Source: Apium graveolens
Taxonomy: Eukaryota; Streptophyta; Magnoliopsida; Apiales; Apiaceae
NCBI RefSeq assembly: GCF_009905375.1
Contig: NC_133650.1
Span: forward strand, 143,352,476 to 143,416,475
Length of the DNA: 64,000 bases
Reading direction: 5' to 3'
The translations under genes and the position numbers were made by a program. Under the pieces are notes generated by a model. The model ran no database searches. It worked only from the letters and a program-made list of their open reading frames with translations, and was not told the origin of the DNA. Positions 30,739 through 42,002 of this stretch are shown in pieces; positions within the stretch are counted from its first letter, which is position 1, and every line of letters begins with the position of its first letter.

Positions 30739-31840
30739 TGTTATTCCCAGTGGACTAACAATGAGATTTACAGAAGGGGGGTTGAATGTAAATCTCAAAA
30801 CTTTTTCAAGTTTTGAGCAGTTTCTAAGGCTAAGTGTTTTTGAGAACAAGTGTGTGAATTGCTTGAAGCTAATACAGACATATATATATTCAAACACAAA
30901 TGTAAAGAACACAAAGAACTTAAAAACTTTTCTGATGGATTTGTTGTTCCACCAGAGATGTGTTATTTCAGAAAATCTGTGATTCAAAGAATTAAATCAC
31001 AGCTGCTTCCTAGTACAAACTAGATGATTTTCTCTCTGGATATTTCTAAACAGCTCTGGAAAATTCATATCTAATTACTAGCTGCTACTTGGTTTATATA
31101 TCACCAAGTTTACAAGTGAAGACAAAACTGTAAAATACAATTAAAAAGATTCTTCACATGTTTCTTCTTCATTTCTCTATCAAATGCAATTTAGGCTTGG
31201 CTGTAGATCTTTGAATACTTCCTTGTTTGCATCAGAATGGAAATGCTGCATTTTCTTGATTCCTCCTAGAGGCTTCCACATTCCAGTTTGTCTCTGTCAA
31301 CCCATGTGCCTCTATCAGCTTGTGAATTGTCACTATCAACTGCTAATGAACTAAGCATTCGTTGAAGCTTTCATCCGTTGATGCCTTATCCGTTGAGGCT
31401 TTATCCGTTGAAGCTTTATCCGTTGATGCATTATCAGTTGAAGTCTTTATCCGTTGAAGCACTTATCCGTTGATGGATATTATCCGTTGAAGCATTAGAG
31501 ACATCCGTTGAAGCTTTGTTTCTTATCCGTTGAAGGTCTTCAATATCCGTTGATACTTCTTCACTTATACAAAGTTACAAGGCATGAAATATTTACAATT
31601 AGCCCTCCTATTTGCATATCCACTAGTAGTCAACATGGCTGATAATTTTCTACAACATCTAAGAATTACAACTTGAATCCAGAGAATGAAATGTGCTACA
31701 ATACTAAACTTATTGCTAAGTAAAACTACTCATTCAACGGATAGCCAAGATGGTCTTATCCGTTGAGGCTACAAACACTAGATTTCTACTTTAAGTGTTT
31801 TGTTTAACTTATCATCAAACTAATACACATATTCCTAACA
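30739..31840 (-). repeat. Element 1 5' LTR
   Basis: Partner of 1614-2714. The ATCCGTTGA array is at about 31355-31553 plus a pair near 31735-31765. The right TSD copy CCCGT follows at 31841-31845. Confidence 0.95.
31093..31100 (-). promoter_or_regulatory. Element 1 TATA box
   Basis: TATATAAA on the minus strand of the 5' LTR, downstream (in the element's direction) of the motif array. The same box is at 1968-1975 in the other LTR and, in Element 5, at 56800-56807, which supports a real U3/R promoter. Confidence 0.7.
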
Positions 31841-31984
31841 CCCGTATTTTTGGAAAACAAAATAATTGAGAAATTGTATCTTTATAAATAAAAATTAAAT
31901 AAAAACTATATTTACAATTTTTTTTTAAAAATATAGTATTTTTGAAAAAAAACTTTTAGGTTTGGGTACTTTTTAAAAAAGCCT

Positions 31985-32205
31985 TCTCTTATTTTTAAAT
32001 TTATTTTAATAACTCATAATCTCACTACTGATTTTTTTTGTTGGAAATTACCAAAAATACTAATTTTTTAAATTAAGTATTTTACTATCTTCTGAAAATA
32101 TTTGCAAAATTACGATGTAATAAAAATAAAACATACATGCAACTAGTTACATAATTTTTTTTTGTTGAATTTAGAGTTGCATAAAATTGCAAAAAGCCGT
32201 CGATG
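31985..32205. repeat. diverged direct repeat, right copy
   Basis: Counterpart of about 1370-1600 on the other side of Element 1, same orientation, with matching words TATCTTCT, ATATTTGCAAAA and AACTAGTTACAT. It may be a dispersed or tandem repeat that pre-dates the insertion. Confidence 0.45.
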
Positions 32206-32863
32206 TTGCTTATAGTTGAATCATGAAAGGCTACATCAAATTTAAGAGATATGACGCCAATTTGTTGTTTGACTTGCGTAAAATTAGCACTATTGACTAT
32301 TCGTATAAATTTATTAAATTATGAAACATATTTTACTTGGTCTTTAAACTTTTTGATTCATCTTGCAAGAGCATCTTCACTGAATAAAACCCCTTAACTA
32401 AAAATAGGTTGAACATTCCATAAATATATTAAATTGTGTTTCGCTGTCGTCTTCTAAAATAATGTTTCATTTTCTTTTATATTTATTATCTGATTTTGGT
32501 TATTCTGAAATTAAGAATAATAAATAAATATAATAAATTAAAAAAAAATTAAAAAGCCGTTCTCTCATGAAAAATGTTAGCCGCTCTCTCATTATTAAAT
32601 ATAATATTTTTTTCCATTTAATAATAAAAAAATTGAGAAAATTACAAAAAATGTACATGAGAGGCAGCATCTCACCGCCCTCGTCTTCTCTTTTACATGA
32701 GTATAATACAATGACATAACGATTTTAAAAAATATGGGGAAACATATTTATAAATACTTGTTTTTATAATATTTTATAGGCTAAAACTTCAAAAAAAAAT
32801 TAGAAAAATATAGTCAGTTGATTTAAAGAGAAATGAGAAGTTTTTTTTTATTGAGATAACTCG

Positions 32864-32920
32864 TAGCCGCTACCCTTCGGGTGCACACTGGGTAGACCCT
32901 ACGGGTTCACGCAATGTTAT
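32864..32920. repeat. possible SINE-like fragment
   Basis: A patch with GTAGCCGCTACCCTTCGGG, then GCACACTGGGTAGACCC and GGGTTCACGCAATG, much richer in GC than its surroundings. Similar text occurs in dispersed plant repeats, possibly SINE-derived. No A/B box pair or tail can be defined, so the call is weak. Confidence 0.3.
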
Positions 32921-32924
32921 AATG

Positions 32925-33600
32925 GTAAGTTGATTTCAAAAATATTATATATTCAGACTATTTAAAAAGAAATGAGAAGTTTTAGGAGAATATTATAATT
33001 TTAAGTTGATTTCAAAAATATTATATAGTCAGATTATTTAAAAACAAATGAGAAATTTTAGGAGAATATTATAATGGTAAGTTGATTTCAAAAATATTAA
33101 TGGAAGATGTTGTAGAAATTTTAGGAGAATATTATAAATGATGATACATATTTATAGATGTTTGCCTTTCTAATATTTCATAGGCTAAAAATTAAAAAAA
33201 AATAGGAAAATATAATATAGTACGTTAGTTTTGAAGAAATAGAAGAAATGATTTAAAAGTATATAAATATGATAACTTGATTTAAAGAGAAATTTGAATT
33301 TTTAGAATAATATTATGATGGTAATCTGATTTCCCAAATCCCAATGGAAGATGTTATAGAAACTTTAAGAGAATATTACGAATGGTGATAATATATAGCA
33401 ATTTTATTTTAAGAGAAATGATTTAGGAGAATATAAATATGATAAGTTGATTTCAAGAGAAAGTAAAAGTTTTAGGAGAATGTTAAGATGGTATGATAAT
33501 TTCCAAAATCTTAATGGAAGATGTTATTGAAACTTTAGGAGAATTACAACTGATGATAATCTATTTAGGAGAATATAAAGTAATTGTAGTTTTTAATATT
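32925..33600. repeat. degenerate AT-rich repeats
   Basis: Recurring words TTTTAGGAGAATATTATAA, GGTAAGTTGATTTCAAAAATATT and GATGTT(A/G)TAGAAA appear every 60-130 bases with drift. Probably an old satellite-like array or a decayed element. Confidence 0.6.
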
Positions 33601-33772
33601 TATTAACTCGAAAAATTGAGAAAATTAGAAAAATAGAATGAGACGATTTGAATATTATGATGGGAAGTTAATTTCAAAAATTTAATGAAAGATGTAGAAA
33701 TTTTATAAGAATATTACAAATGATGATAAATATTTATAAATGCTCGTCTTTGTAAAATTTCATAGGCTAAAA

Positions 33773-35169
33773 TGTTAGGTAATGAATTACACGCCGGGGG
33801 GTGAATGTGTATTTATGTTTTTCTGCTTTTCTTGAAATATTTATGGTTGTGAACAAAGTAAATCAAATCTTGTAGTAAGATGTGTTAAGACTGTAATTAA
33901 ACATGCAACAATGAATAACACAGATCTTTCAAAACTCACTTAATTTTATATTAAAATTAAGAATATTTTGCTACAAATTTTCTAGGCTCTTTGTTGATAA
34001 AGAGCTTAGCTTCAATTTTGAAAGAATACAAGAATTTCCTGATCTAATTGTTACAACTAACAAAGGACCAGTGTTAACTTTATATGATTGTTAACTACTG
34101 GTTTATACAGTCTATAATAAAAGATGCTATTCACTTTAGTAAACTGTCACTTATCATTCCATATTAGAAAAAGTATATCTTCCATTTCTTACTTAACATA
34201 TCTTTGTATACTGTGTTAACTTTGATTTTCCTTTGTCATTTAATATTCACCCTTGATTTTGCACACTCTTCAAACTGCTTTTTATAGACTTGTCAATCCA
34301 ACTGGTTGGTTTGTTTGTTAATTGTAATCTTGGATATTGAACAAGTCTGCAATTTATACTTTGAGATTTTACCTCGAGATCTCCAGTTAGGCACATAAAG
34401 ATCTTGATATCTCGATAAGTATATTGACTTATCGAGATCTCTAATACTCTATAGTTGATTTGACTTGTAGAGGTCTCTGAGTTCTCTATAAGAGAATTTA
34501 GCTTGTCGAGATCTCTCATCTTCATATCTTCACTTTGACTTATCGATATCTCTGAGTTCTCTAGTGACTTATTGACTTGTCGATAACTCAGAGTTCTCTA
34601 GTAAAATTTGACTTTTCGATAACTCAGAGTTCTCTAGTAAATTTTGACTTGTCGATATCTCTGAGTTCTCTAGTGAAATTTGACTTGTCGATAACTCAGA
34701 GTTCTCTAGTGAAATTTTAACTTGTCGATAACTCTGAGTTCTCTAGTGAAGAAATGACTTGTCGATATCTCCAATCTTTATGTCTTCAATTTGGCTTGTC
34801 GATATCTCTGAGTTCTCTAATAGCTTTTCCGAGTTCTCTATAAGTCATTCTGAAGTTCTCGAATGACTTCTCTATAATACTAAATCCGTGACTTGTAGAG
34901 ATCTTGACTTAGAACATTTTTCTCAAAACAGATTTATTCAACTCCAAGCTTCTTCATAATTCTTCTGAGGCATGATCTTCTTGATCTTCTTCCAGATAGA
35001 ATTCTTAGGCTTGATACTGTTCAAAGAAAAAGACTCCAGTCTGCTCTTGATCATTTTTATAGACTTTAAATGTTATAATACAAAATGCAAACTAAGATTA
35101 CAATACAACTTACTTAGAATTGTCAATTTGACTTAGTCTTGTTATTGTACAGGCATGTCTTGCACAACA
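33773..35169 (-). repeat. Element 3 3' LTR
   Basis: TGTTAGGTAATG to TTGCACAACA on the plus strand, with a polypurine tract directly after. A TATAAA box on the minus strand at 34102-34107 lies downstream of the U3 repeat array (34370-34890). Confidence 0.85.
34370..34890. repeat. Element 3 U3 short-motif array
   Basis: About ten copies of a unit of 35-45 bases built from GACTTGTCGATA(A/T)CTC and (T)GAGTTCTCTAGT. TCGATA often alternates between CTCTGAG and CTCAGAG, giving short inverted words. It lies upstream of the TATA box in the element's direction, as in Elements 1 and 5, but with a different motif. Confidence 0.82.
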
Positions 35170-35184
35170 ATCTCCCCCAATTTG
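35170..35184 (-). other. Element 3 polypurine tract
   Basis: AATTGGGGGAGAT on the minus strand, abutting the LTR end. Confidence 0.85.
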
Positions 35185-35328
35185 TGAGAAGATTGCTTAA
35201 AACAAATTCATGCCTGTTAACAAGACTAACCCCAAGATATAATGAAAAATAAAATTGATACAAAGAAATTGACACAATTACAATTTTTATACATTAGGAG
35301 ATTTACAGAGTTCAAATAGTTACAAGCA

Positions 35329-38089
35329 TCAGGTAAAGACTATTTTTGCTTTAGCTTCTTTTCTAATGAGATCCTTTAAGTAATCAAGAATTTCAAGTTC
35401 TTCTATAATAGGTGTCCCACTTAGAGCTTCTGCAAGTTTGATTCTGTCTTCCTTTGGATAACCACTGTCTAGTAAATCAATCCTAAATCTTGAGAATTTG
35501 CTAGCTTTAATGTTTAAAAACTTTCCATCCTTAAAGATTCTGCTCATTCCCTTTGCCTTCAGTTCTTCTAATCTTTTATGAACATTTTAATTTTCTCATC
35601 ATACTTCCTTATCCTTTCTTCATATTCAGCCTCATTTTTTTCTTCTTTCTTCCCTTTCAATCAACCACTCAGCCAAAAATGATCTCCATATTCTTGTAGC
35701 AGTATCCTTATCTTTTAGTAAGCTTATCACTCTCTTGATTTCTGTGGGAGAGAGAGAGAGTCCATTAAAGTACAACCAAGGAATGTGAAGGACCCATCTT
35801 CATAGTAAATTCTAACTTCCCTTAGAGATATAACCCAGACTCTAATTATTTCCTCAGCTAGTTTTTAATAATAATCTTCATCTGAGATGCACCAATTTAA
35901 AGGAAGAAAGTCACTTTGCTTGAAACAGTTCCAGATGGCCCTTTCAGTAACTTGTACTTTTTCAGCATCCTTAGCCTTCTTAGGTTTCCTCCCAACAGTC
36001 TTGTAGTGAATGTTGATTGAAGGCTTTTATAAAGGTAAGTTTGTGATTTTCTTGAGAGATGTTTGGTTTGAGGTAATTGGTGTTTTTAGGAAAGTGTTTG
36101 CAGTTTGTGTATATAGAAACTTTGGCTTAGAGGTTAAAGGTGGTTTGATGATTGAGTTTGTTGGCTTTGAAGGTTGAGCTAGAGTTGTTTGGATTTTTAG
36201 AGTTTGTTGTGGTTCTGAACCATCATGTTTCTTCTTGCTTCTCCTCTCACTTCCTATCTTCTTCTCATCATCCTTCTTTTCTTCTTCCTTCTTCTCCCCT
36301 TGACTTTTGTCCTTACTGCCAGTTGCTTTAGAAGCTTGACTTGGATTTGAGCCAGAAGGCTTTTGTTTGTCATCCTTCTGCTCATCATCATCCTTGTCTT
36401 TTCTTAGATTTTATTGAGTATTTGGCAGCATGGTGTCAGGATTTAAGAGATATCTGTCCAAAATCTTTATCTCAACATCCTTATGCTTCTTGTTCCTTTT
36501 ATACTTTAAATCAGACTGCAAGGTCATGATCAACCTCATATTTGATTTGACACAATATTTAGGAACAAGAAGATATCTGGCTTGTTTGGTTATTGGATAG
36601 ACATAAACTATTCCTTGATTTGGATATAGATAGGCTTCTAGAAAAGCTGCTATCTGTGCCTTTTTGAGCTCTTGGAGAAGTTGAGTGTCTTCTGGAATAA
36701 CTGGATTCACTTTGTCAATCATTACATCCAGTTCAGATGCTCTTAAAGTTTGAAGATTTGTGAGAGTCGCCTGAAGACACCTGTCCATACCACCATCATT
36801 GATGTTCATGACAATCCTTTTCTCCAAAAATTTATCAATTTTTAACTCCACTGCCCTTATGAAGTTGATATTCTTGGCCAAAGCTTTCTTGCAGCTCACA
36901 TAGTTATTTTGAAGAGACACTCTTAGTGCTGCAAGAAGGTCATTGAATTCCTGATCTTGATTGGGTCCTTTTGTAGCCCTTTGAAGTCTTTCCTTTCCAA
37001 CATCAATTTGTGTACTTGAGCTTTGACCAACCTGAATAGGCTCTTTAGATTTTGCCTTAGCATCCCTAGATTGTTGAATCCTAGCCTCAGTCTCCCCTTA
37101 GTCTTGGTGACAGGCATGAGGAGGGAGTTGGTAACTCTGGCCTTATTTGTTCAGGTAAAGAGGGCAGTGGTATGTTGATCTTCCCCATGATGGCTCCCAA
37201 AGTAACAGAATTTTACATTTGAAGATGCTTGTGAGAGTCCACCAGGGTTTGGATATTTGATTGTTGACTCTTGACTAGAGAATTCAAGGCTTGGACTTAT
37301 GGATTGAGAGAAGCATTAGTCCGCAAGTTTGAAACTTGTTGTTGAAGAGATTGGATTTGAAGATTTGTAGAGGTTGAGCCAGGATGATGAGAGCTTATAG
37401 ACAATGAGGAGCCAAAAGTTGCTTCCACAACCTGTTTGATGCCTTCCATAAGCAAGGTAGAAGGCTCAAATCTACTCTGGTGAAGTTGTTCCAGTTTGAG
37501 CTTTGAGTCATTTGTATTGGTGATTTGCTTCTAGACTACTTCATAAAGAGCAATGAAGGATTGTTTTATATTTTTGGCCTCTTTTTCAATGGTAGTCAGA
37601 TTCATCCTTGACATTTGATCAACAAAATGCTTGAACTTGGAGGTGATCTATACTTGAGATGGTATAATCTCATCAATTTTCTCCTTTACCCGCTTCCTTA
37701 TCTTGTCTTCATGAGTTCTAGAGATTTACCAAATAGGTGAAAAGCCTTGAGTGAGCTTTGTAGACCTCAGTGAATGCATCATAGACATCCTGTGGAGTCA
37801 AGACCTTGGCATTGCTTCCAAGAATAGTGACATATTCATCCATAAAACTAGCCAATACTTGATCCATGTCTAATACAAAGTCTTGAGATAGTCATGCATA
37901 CACATTCCCATCTTGTTCTGCATCATTCACTATCTTTTCCTTCTGTTTTTCAACATCTTCATTGTATGTCAGCATAATGGCTTGATAGTCTTGATTGCTC
38001 ATGTCTGAAGTGAGTAGATGCTGTGAGATGTTTGCTAATCCAAAAGCCTGCTCAACAAGAAGATCATCCACATATATAGTGTAATATCC
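35329..38089 (-). pseudogene. Element 3 third ORF remains
   Basis: Broken coding sequence in several frames on the minus strand. From the cut at 38089 it reads VEQAFGLANISQHLL and DEYVTILGSN, then coiled-coil text. A longer open piece (36920-36411) contains KRIVMNINDGGMDRC, IDKVNPVIPEDTQLLQEL and NQGIVYVYPITKQARYLLVPKY. Further on come PLNWCISDEDYY and WRSFLAEWLIE, and near the end (35547-35329) FSRFRIDLLDSGYPKEDRIKLA. It matches the general plan of the third ORF of Elements 1 and 5, with little residue identity visible. Stops and shifts are frequent. No membrane segment is apparent. Confidence 0.6.
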
Positions 38090-41000
38090 GGGATATTGCG
38101 TGTAATTATTTTTTTTATCAATAAATTATTTTTATGTGATTATGTGATTTTTAGTGAATTATCTGATGATGGGTGTGGATATGTGGATGCTTGTATGTGG
38201 TAAAGTATAAGTATGTTAATTTTATTATGACAAGAATAAAATATAGATAATTACGGTATTTTTCTCGTAATTTCTGGACTGTTATATGATTTTATATTGA
38301 TTTATGAATTTATTAATTATTTTCTGAATAATTACAAAATTATTTTATAAAGTTGAGAATCGTCCAACTTCAACCGTTTTTACATTTTTCTAACCCGAAA
38401 CTTTTCCAAAAACTCCTTTCGGGCCTAATCTGGTAATTCCGGACATTTTCTGTGTTTTGACTTTTTCAATCTGGATTACGGTTTGACCCGTGCGAGGCCC
38501 GGTGCAAGATTTTCGATACGATAATCATTTCGGTGAATCATCAAAACCCGTATTCTCGAAAGACGAGATATTATTACATTATTTTCGTATAAAGTGTTTT
38601 ATAAAAAGCCCAGTTTGGATAATTATCCAATACGGATACCAAATCGGATCATTTTATAGTTACTTAGCGGCTAAGCAACTAATTTATCGATCCAAAACGA
38701 CCCAACACGATCCAATATTCCATAAATATATATAGCCCTTTTATTATTTCATTTTATTCATATAATCATAATCAGTCAGTAAATTCCCGTGAAATACAGA
38801 GATAACCCTAATAAAATGTTGCGTTCTTCATAATCAAACCCACGAACGAGGGCGTTATCGAACTCTGATTCGGGAGCGCTATATATCAAATAGAAGCTCT
38901 CGAATACTACTTTCATAATCAATCATCCGTTTTTTATGCAGGAATGAAGTTATTTTTCTTATCTATTTATTTTAATTTGAATTATTTAAAGATTAAATTA
39001 TGAAAATTTATTCTTGATGTTGTTGATATGATTTGATGCTAGAATCATGTAGATCTTTTCTTCCTGGTCATTTTGGTATATTATATGATGAATTTGGAGT
39101 TCAATAACATATAGAAATTGATGTTTGATTCTCGGATTTTAAAATTAGGGTTTATGTTCTTGAATAATTTCAATCGAAATTTGGGGATTTTTAATTGGGG
39201 AATTCTGGGTTGAAACAAGTCATATCAACGTTTAGATCGTGCAAAAAGGAAGTGATTCACATATTTGGTTGTAATATTGGACCCCTGGAAGGGCTTCGCC
39301 GGAAAACCGAAGCTCCGGCGGCTCTCCGGCAGCGTTCTTCGTGTTCAAGCAAATTTTCTGACCTCTCTGTCGATTGTTGGTAAAAACCAACTACATGGAT
39401 GGATTTCTGGCACTCAGGAGCGTTGATATGCGCTTTGCTGTATGTTTCTGGGCAAGCAAAGTCGGCCAGCGACAGCCGGAGGCGGCGCGGTAACTCTGGC
39501 TAGCGAAGTGGAGGGGTGACTATACTATTTACAGTTTAGCCCCTGAATTTTCAAAAAATTTGTATTTTTAATACTCCTGTTTTAAAATCTTTTAAAAACT
39601 AGATTTCAGTTTTTAAAATATTTAAAAATCAGATTTCTGATTTAGTATTTTCTGAAAATGTATTTTTTTATAATATTTTTAGAAATTGGTTTTTATTTAT
39701 TTTCAAATTCCAAAAATTCAGTATTTAATTTCTGAAAATTATTTTTGAGTTAAAACTAAATCTTAATTAATTAGTATTAGTTGATAATTAATTATTTAAT
39801 GGGTCAATTATGTTAAATATTAATTGATTAATTAATTGAATTAGTTATTAATTAATTTTAATTGATTATTTAATTAGATTTAATTATTTATTAGGATTTA
39901 AAAATCCCGAAAAATAGTTTTGAGCTTTAAATATTATTTAAAATTATTTTCAAAGCTCGATAATTAATATTAAATCATTTTAAAGTCAGATTTGGGTGTT
40001 CAGACACTGTTATTTAAATAGAAAATGAATCGGAGACCCGTTTTAACTCCAAAAAATGTTCAAAAATTCGTAATAAATACCTGGAAAATCATTTTGATCC
40101 CGAATTTTCTTTAATTATTTTGATCGAATATCCTGTATGCTATGTGCTACGTGCTATCTGATTGATGTGTTATATGCCTATGTGGTTATTGTTTGACTGT
40201 TTTAGTCATAACTTTCAATCCGTAAACCAGATTTGGGTAAAACGAAGGGTAGATAAAAGCTTATCACGTCTATGTGACGATTGAAATGATATAAGATTGA
40301 GTATTGATAGATACTTGTGATTCCTAGCAGAGTAAGCGAGGCATAGAAAAGAAAGATAGTGATCAGTAAATAGAATTGAAGTGTAGAAAAAGAAAGCAAG
40401 TGATCATGAATAGAAACAAGGCATAGAAAATGAAGGAAAGTGATGGAAAAGTAAAACTGTTAGATGGGTACAAGTAAAGTTAGAAATCATCGATGATAAG
40501 GCAAGTACTTCTCAACCTTCTTCAAGATATATTGCAAATATTTTTAAACTTTCTTATAACATGTTGCTAGTATTCAAAATAAATCCTGTTTTATATTGCA
40601 AGCGCTTTAAACTATTCAACCTTGAACCCTGATTCTTATTGATCTTGAGCAATAAGCCTTATTCTTCATAAACCATTGATTGTTGAATTCTCATATACGA
40701 GTCAGGCACATGCGATACTACTCCACAAATACATATCTACCACATACTGATTTCTGATATTGAATTGCTTGACATACCAACCCTTATTCCTTATTTAATA
40801 GAAGACCAATCCTTAGAACCCTTGGTCTTCTACTTTCTGATTCTTTTCTTGATTGAAAGTCAATCTTTTTGAATTCCTTGTTATACCTTCATGGTATTGT
40901 GAATCACCCTATGCTCCAAGATAAATGTTGTTTATGATCCGGCTTATGGAATTACATTGGTTATCATATTAAATTGTTTTAGAATTGGATGGTTTTATAA

Positions 41001-41629
41001 ATATGGACCAGATTCGTGGTCGGACCAGATTCGTGGTCATAATAGGCCAATGTGTGCCTTGGATCCATTATATAGAGCAAAGATGGAAGACTTGCTCGGG
41101 GTTAGTGCGTGACTGATCAGCAGCCTAACCTTGGTTTTTAAAATTGAAAGTGAATATCCAATTCTAATCATTACTTATTCAGAAACTTAATTATTCTGTA
41201 TCAATTCAATTGGTTATTGTTTAACCTCAGTTATTTCTATTAAGACTTGCTGAGCTAGTTAGCTCACTCTTGCAAACCTTTTTATGTTTTCAACAGTTGA
41301 AAAGGAAATTGTTGGTAACGAGGATTCCCTGTCCAGTGTGCGAGCTAGGGTTCCCGGTTAAGTTGGATCGAGCTAGCATGAGCTTTATATTGTAAATGTG
41401 TTATGTAAGATTGTAAGAACGATATCATTATTAATTGTAAGTTGAACTAGTTGGGATTTGGTACGATGTAATAAAAGTTAAGGTTGTGGCTTGTTTTCAT
41501 ACTTTAACCTGTTGCGATCCGTGGTTGTGTAAAGAAGGGTCAATGCATATAATATATTATATAAAGGTTTATATATTGGGTGTGTGTTGTGAACCCCAAA
41601 CTTCTGACCCGGGTTTGGAGGGCGTTACG
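38090..41629 (+). repeat. Element 6 5' LTR
   Basis: About 3.5 kb, AT-rich, with an alternating GATTCGTGGTC(A/G) duplicate near 41010 and a short GC-rich patch (39290-39500). Near its end it shares GCTCACTCTTGC with the LTR of Element 4. Open frames inside are short and unsupported. Confidence 0.7.
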
Positions 41630-41633
41630 GGTT

Positions 41634-41646
41634 TGGCATCAGAGCC
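41634..41646 (+). other. Element 6 primer binding site
   Basis: TGGCATCAGAGCC, one base from the standard initiator-Met site TGGTATCAGAGCC, four bases inside the LTR end. Confidence 0.75.
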
Positions 41647-41828
41647 ACAGGTTATAAGTCACTGAAACAAGCTTAGAATGTCGGGAATAGATAGAGGGTT
41701 AATATTAGGATTAAGAAATAGAAAAATAGGACGTCGAGAGGTTTAGTGCGACTGTATAATAGGTTTTGGTATGATTCGTGATGAGATTCTAGATTATTAT
41801 CTGGCGACGCGATTTTCAGATAACAGCG

Positions 41829-42002
41829 ATGGCATATTCTTTTATTCCGGTATCGTCTGATCAGTCGGAGCATTTAGTTGGAGGACCATCATCTGATTCA
41901 CGCCCTGCTCGTCCATCATTGTTAGCCATGTTACATCCTGTTGCGGCGATTGCACATTTTCACATTATTATCCCATCCCCTGATGCGAGACTACCTATTT
42001 GA
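41829..42002 (+). pseudogene. small open frame in Element 6 leader
   Basis: 57 codons beginning MAYSFIPVSSDQSEHL, Ser/Pro-rich, ending RLPI before TGA. It stands where the first ORF of this element type would begin. No domain is recognisable and it may be chance or the stub of a decayed ORF. Confidence 0.3.

Larger units (their letters stand above)
1614..31840 (-). mobile_element. Element 1: Copia/Sire-like LTR retrotransposon with two nested insertions
   Basis: Complete element on the minus strand. The LTRs (1614-2714 and 30739-31840) start TG and end CA. They are flanked by the perfect 5-bp duplication CCCGT (1609-1613 and 31841-31845). The initiator-Met type primer site and polypurine tract lie in the expected places. 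In transcription order it holds gag, protease-integrase-RT-RNase H, a very large third ORF and a 3' LTR. The pol order (integrase before RT) is Copia. The third ORF and several GGGGGA purine tracts upstream of the 3' LTR point to the Sire/Maximus lineage. Without the nested Elements A and B it would be about 13.3 kb, large for Copia. LTRs differ at about 13 of 1,101 sites by eye. Coding regions carry stops and frameshifts, so it is no longer autonomous. Confidence 0.95.
31846..33772. other. gene-free AT-rich region
   Basis: No coding sequence. It contains the right copy of the diverged direct repeat (31985-32205), a short GC-richer fragment (32864-32920) and degenerate AT-rich repeats (32925-33600). 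Confidence 0.75.
33773..38089 (-). mobile_element. Element 3: truncated Sire-like element
   Basis: Only the 3' LTR (33773-35169), polypurine tract and C-terminal part of a third ORF are present. At 38089 it is cut by the Tekay-like LTR of Element 6. Orientation is minus. Its 5' LTR, gag and pol are not in the window. The third-ORF remains have the same order as Elements 1 and 5 (coiled coil, then C-terminal domain) but are far more decayed and divergent, so this is an older or distinct subfamily. Confidence 0.8.

Noticed and set aside
32864..32920. A tRNA gene
   Set aside because: Cloverleaf pairing could not be formed. At most it is a SINE-like fragment.
35010..35170. A second LTR of Element 3 nearby
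   Set aside because: No second copy of the 33773 LTR is found in the window. The element is truncated at 38089.
38490..39383. Host gene candidates in the Element 6 LTR
   Set aside because: Short frames in an LTR, without domains or splice structure. The GC-rich patch at 39290-39500 does not extend a frame.
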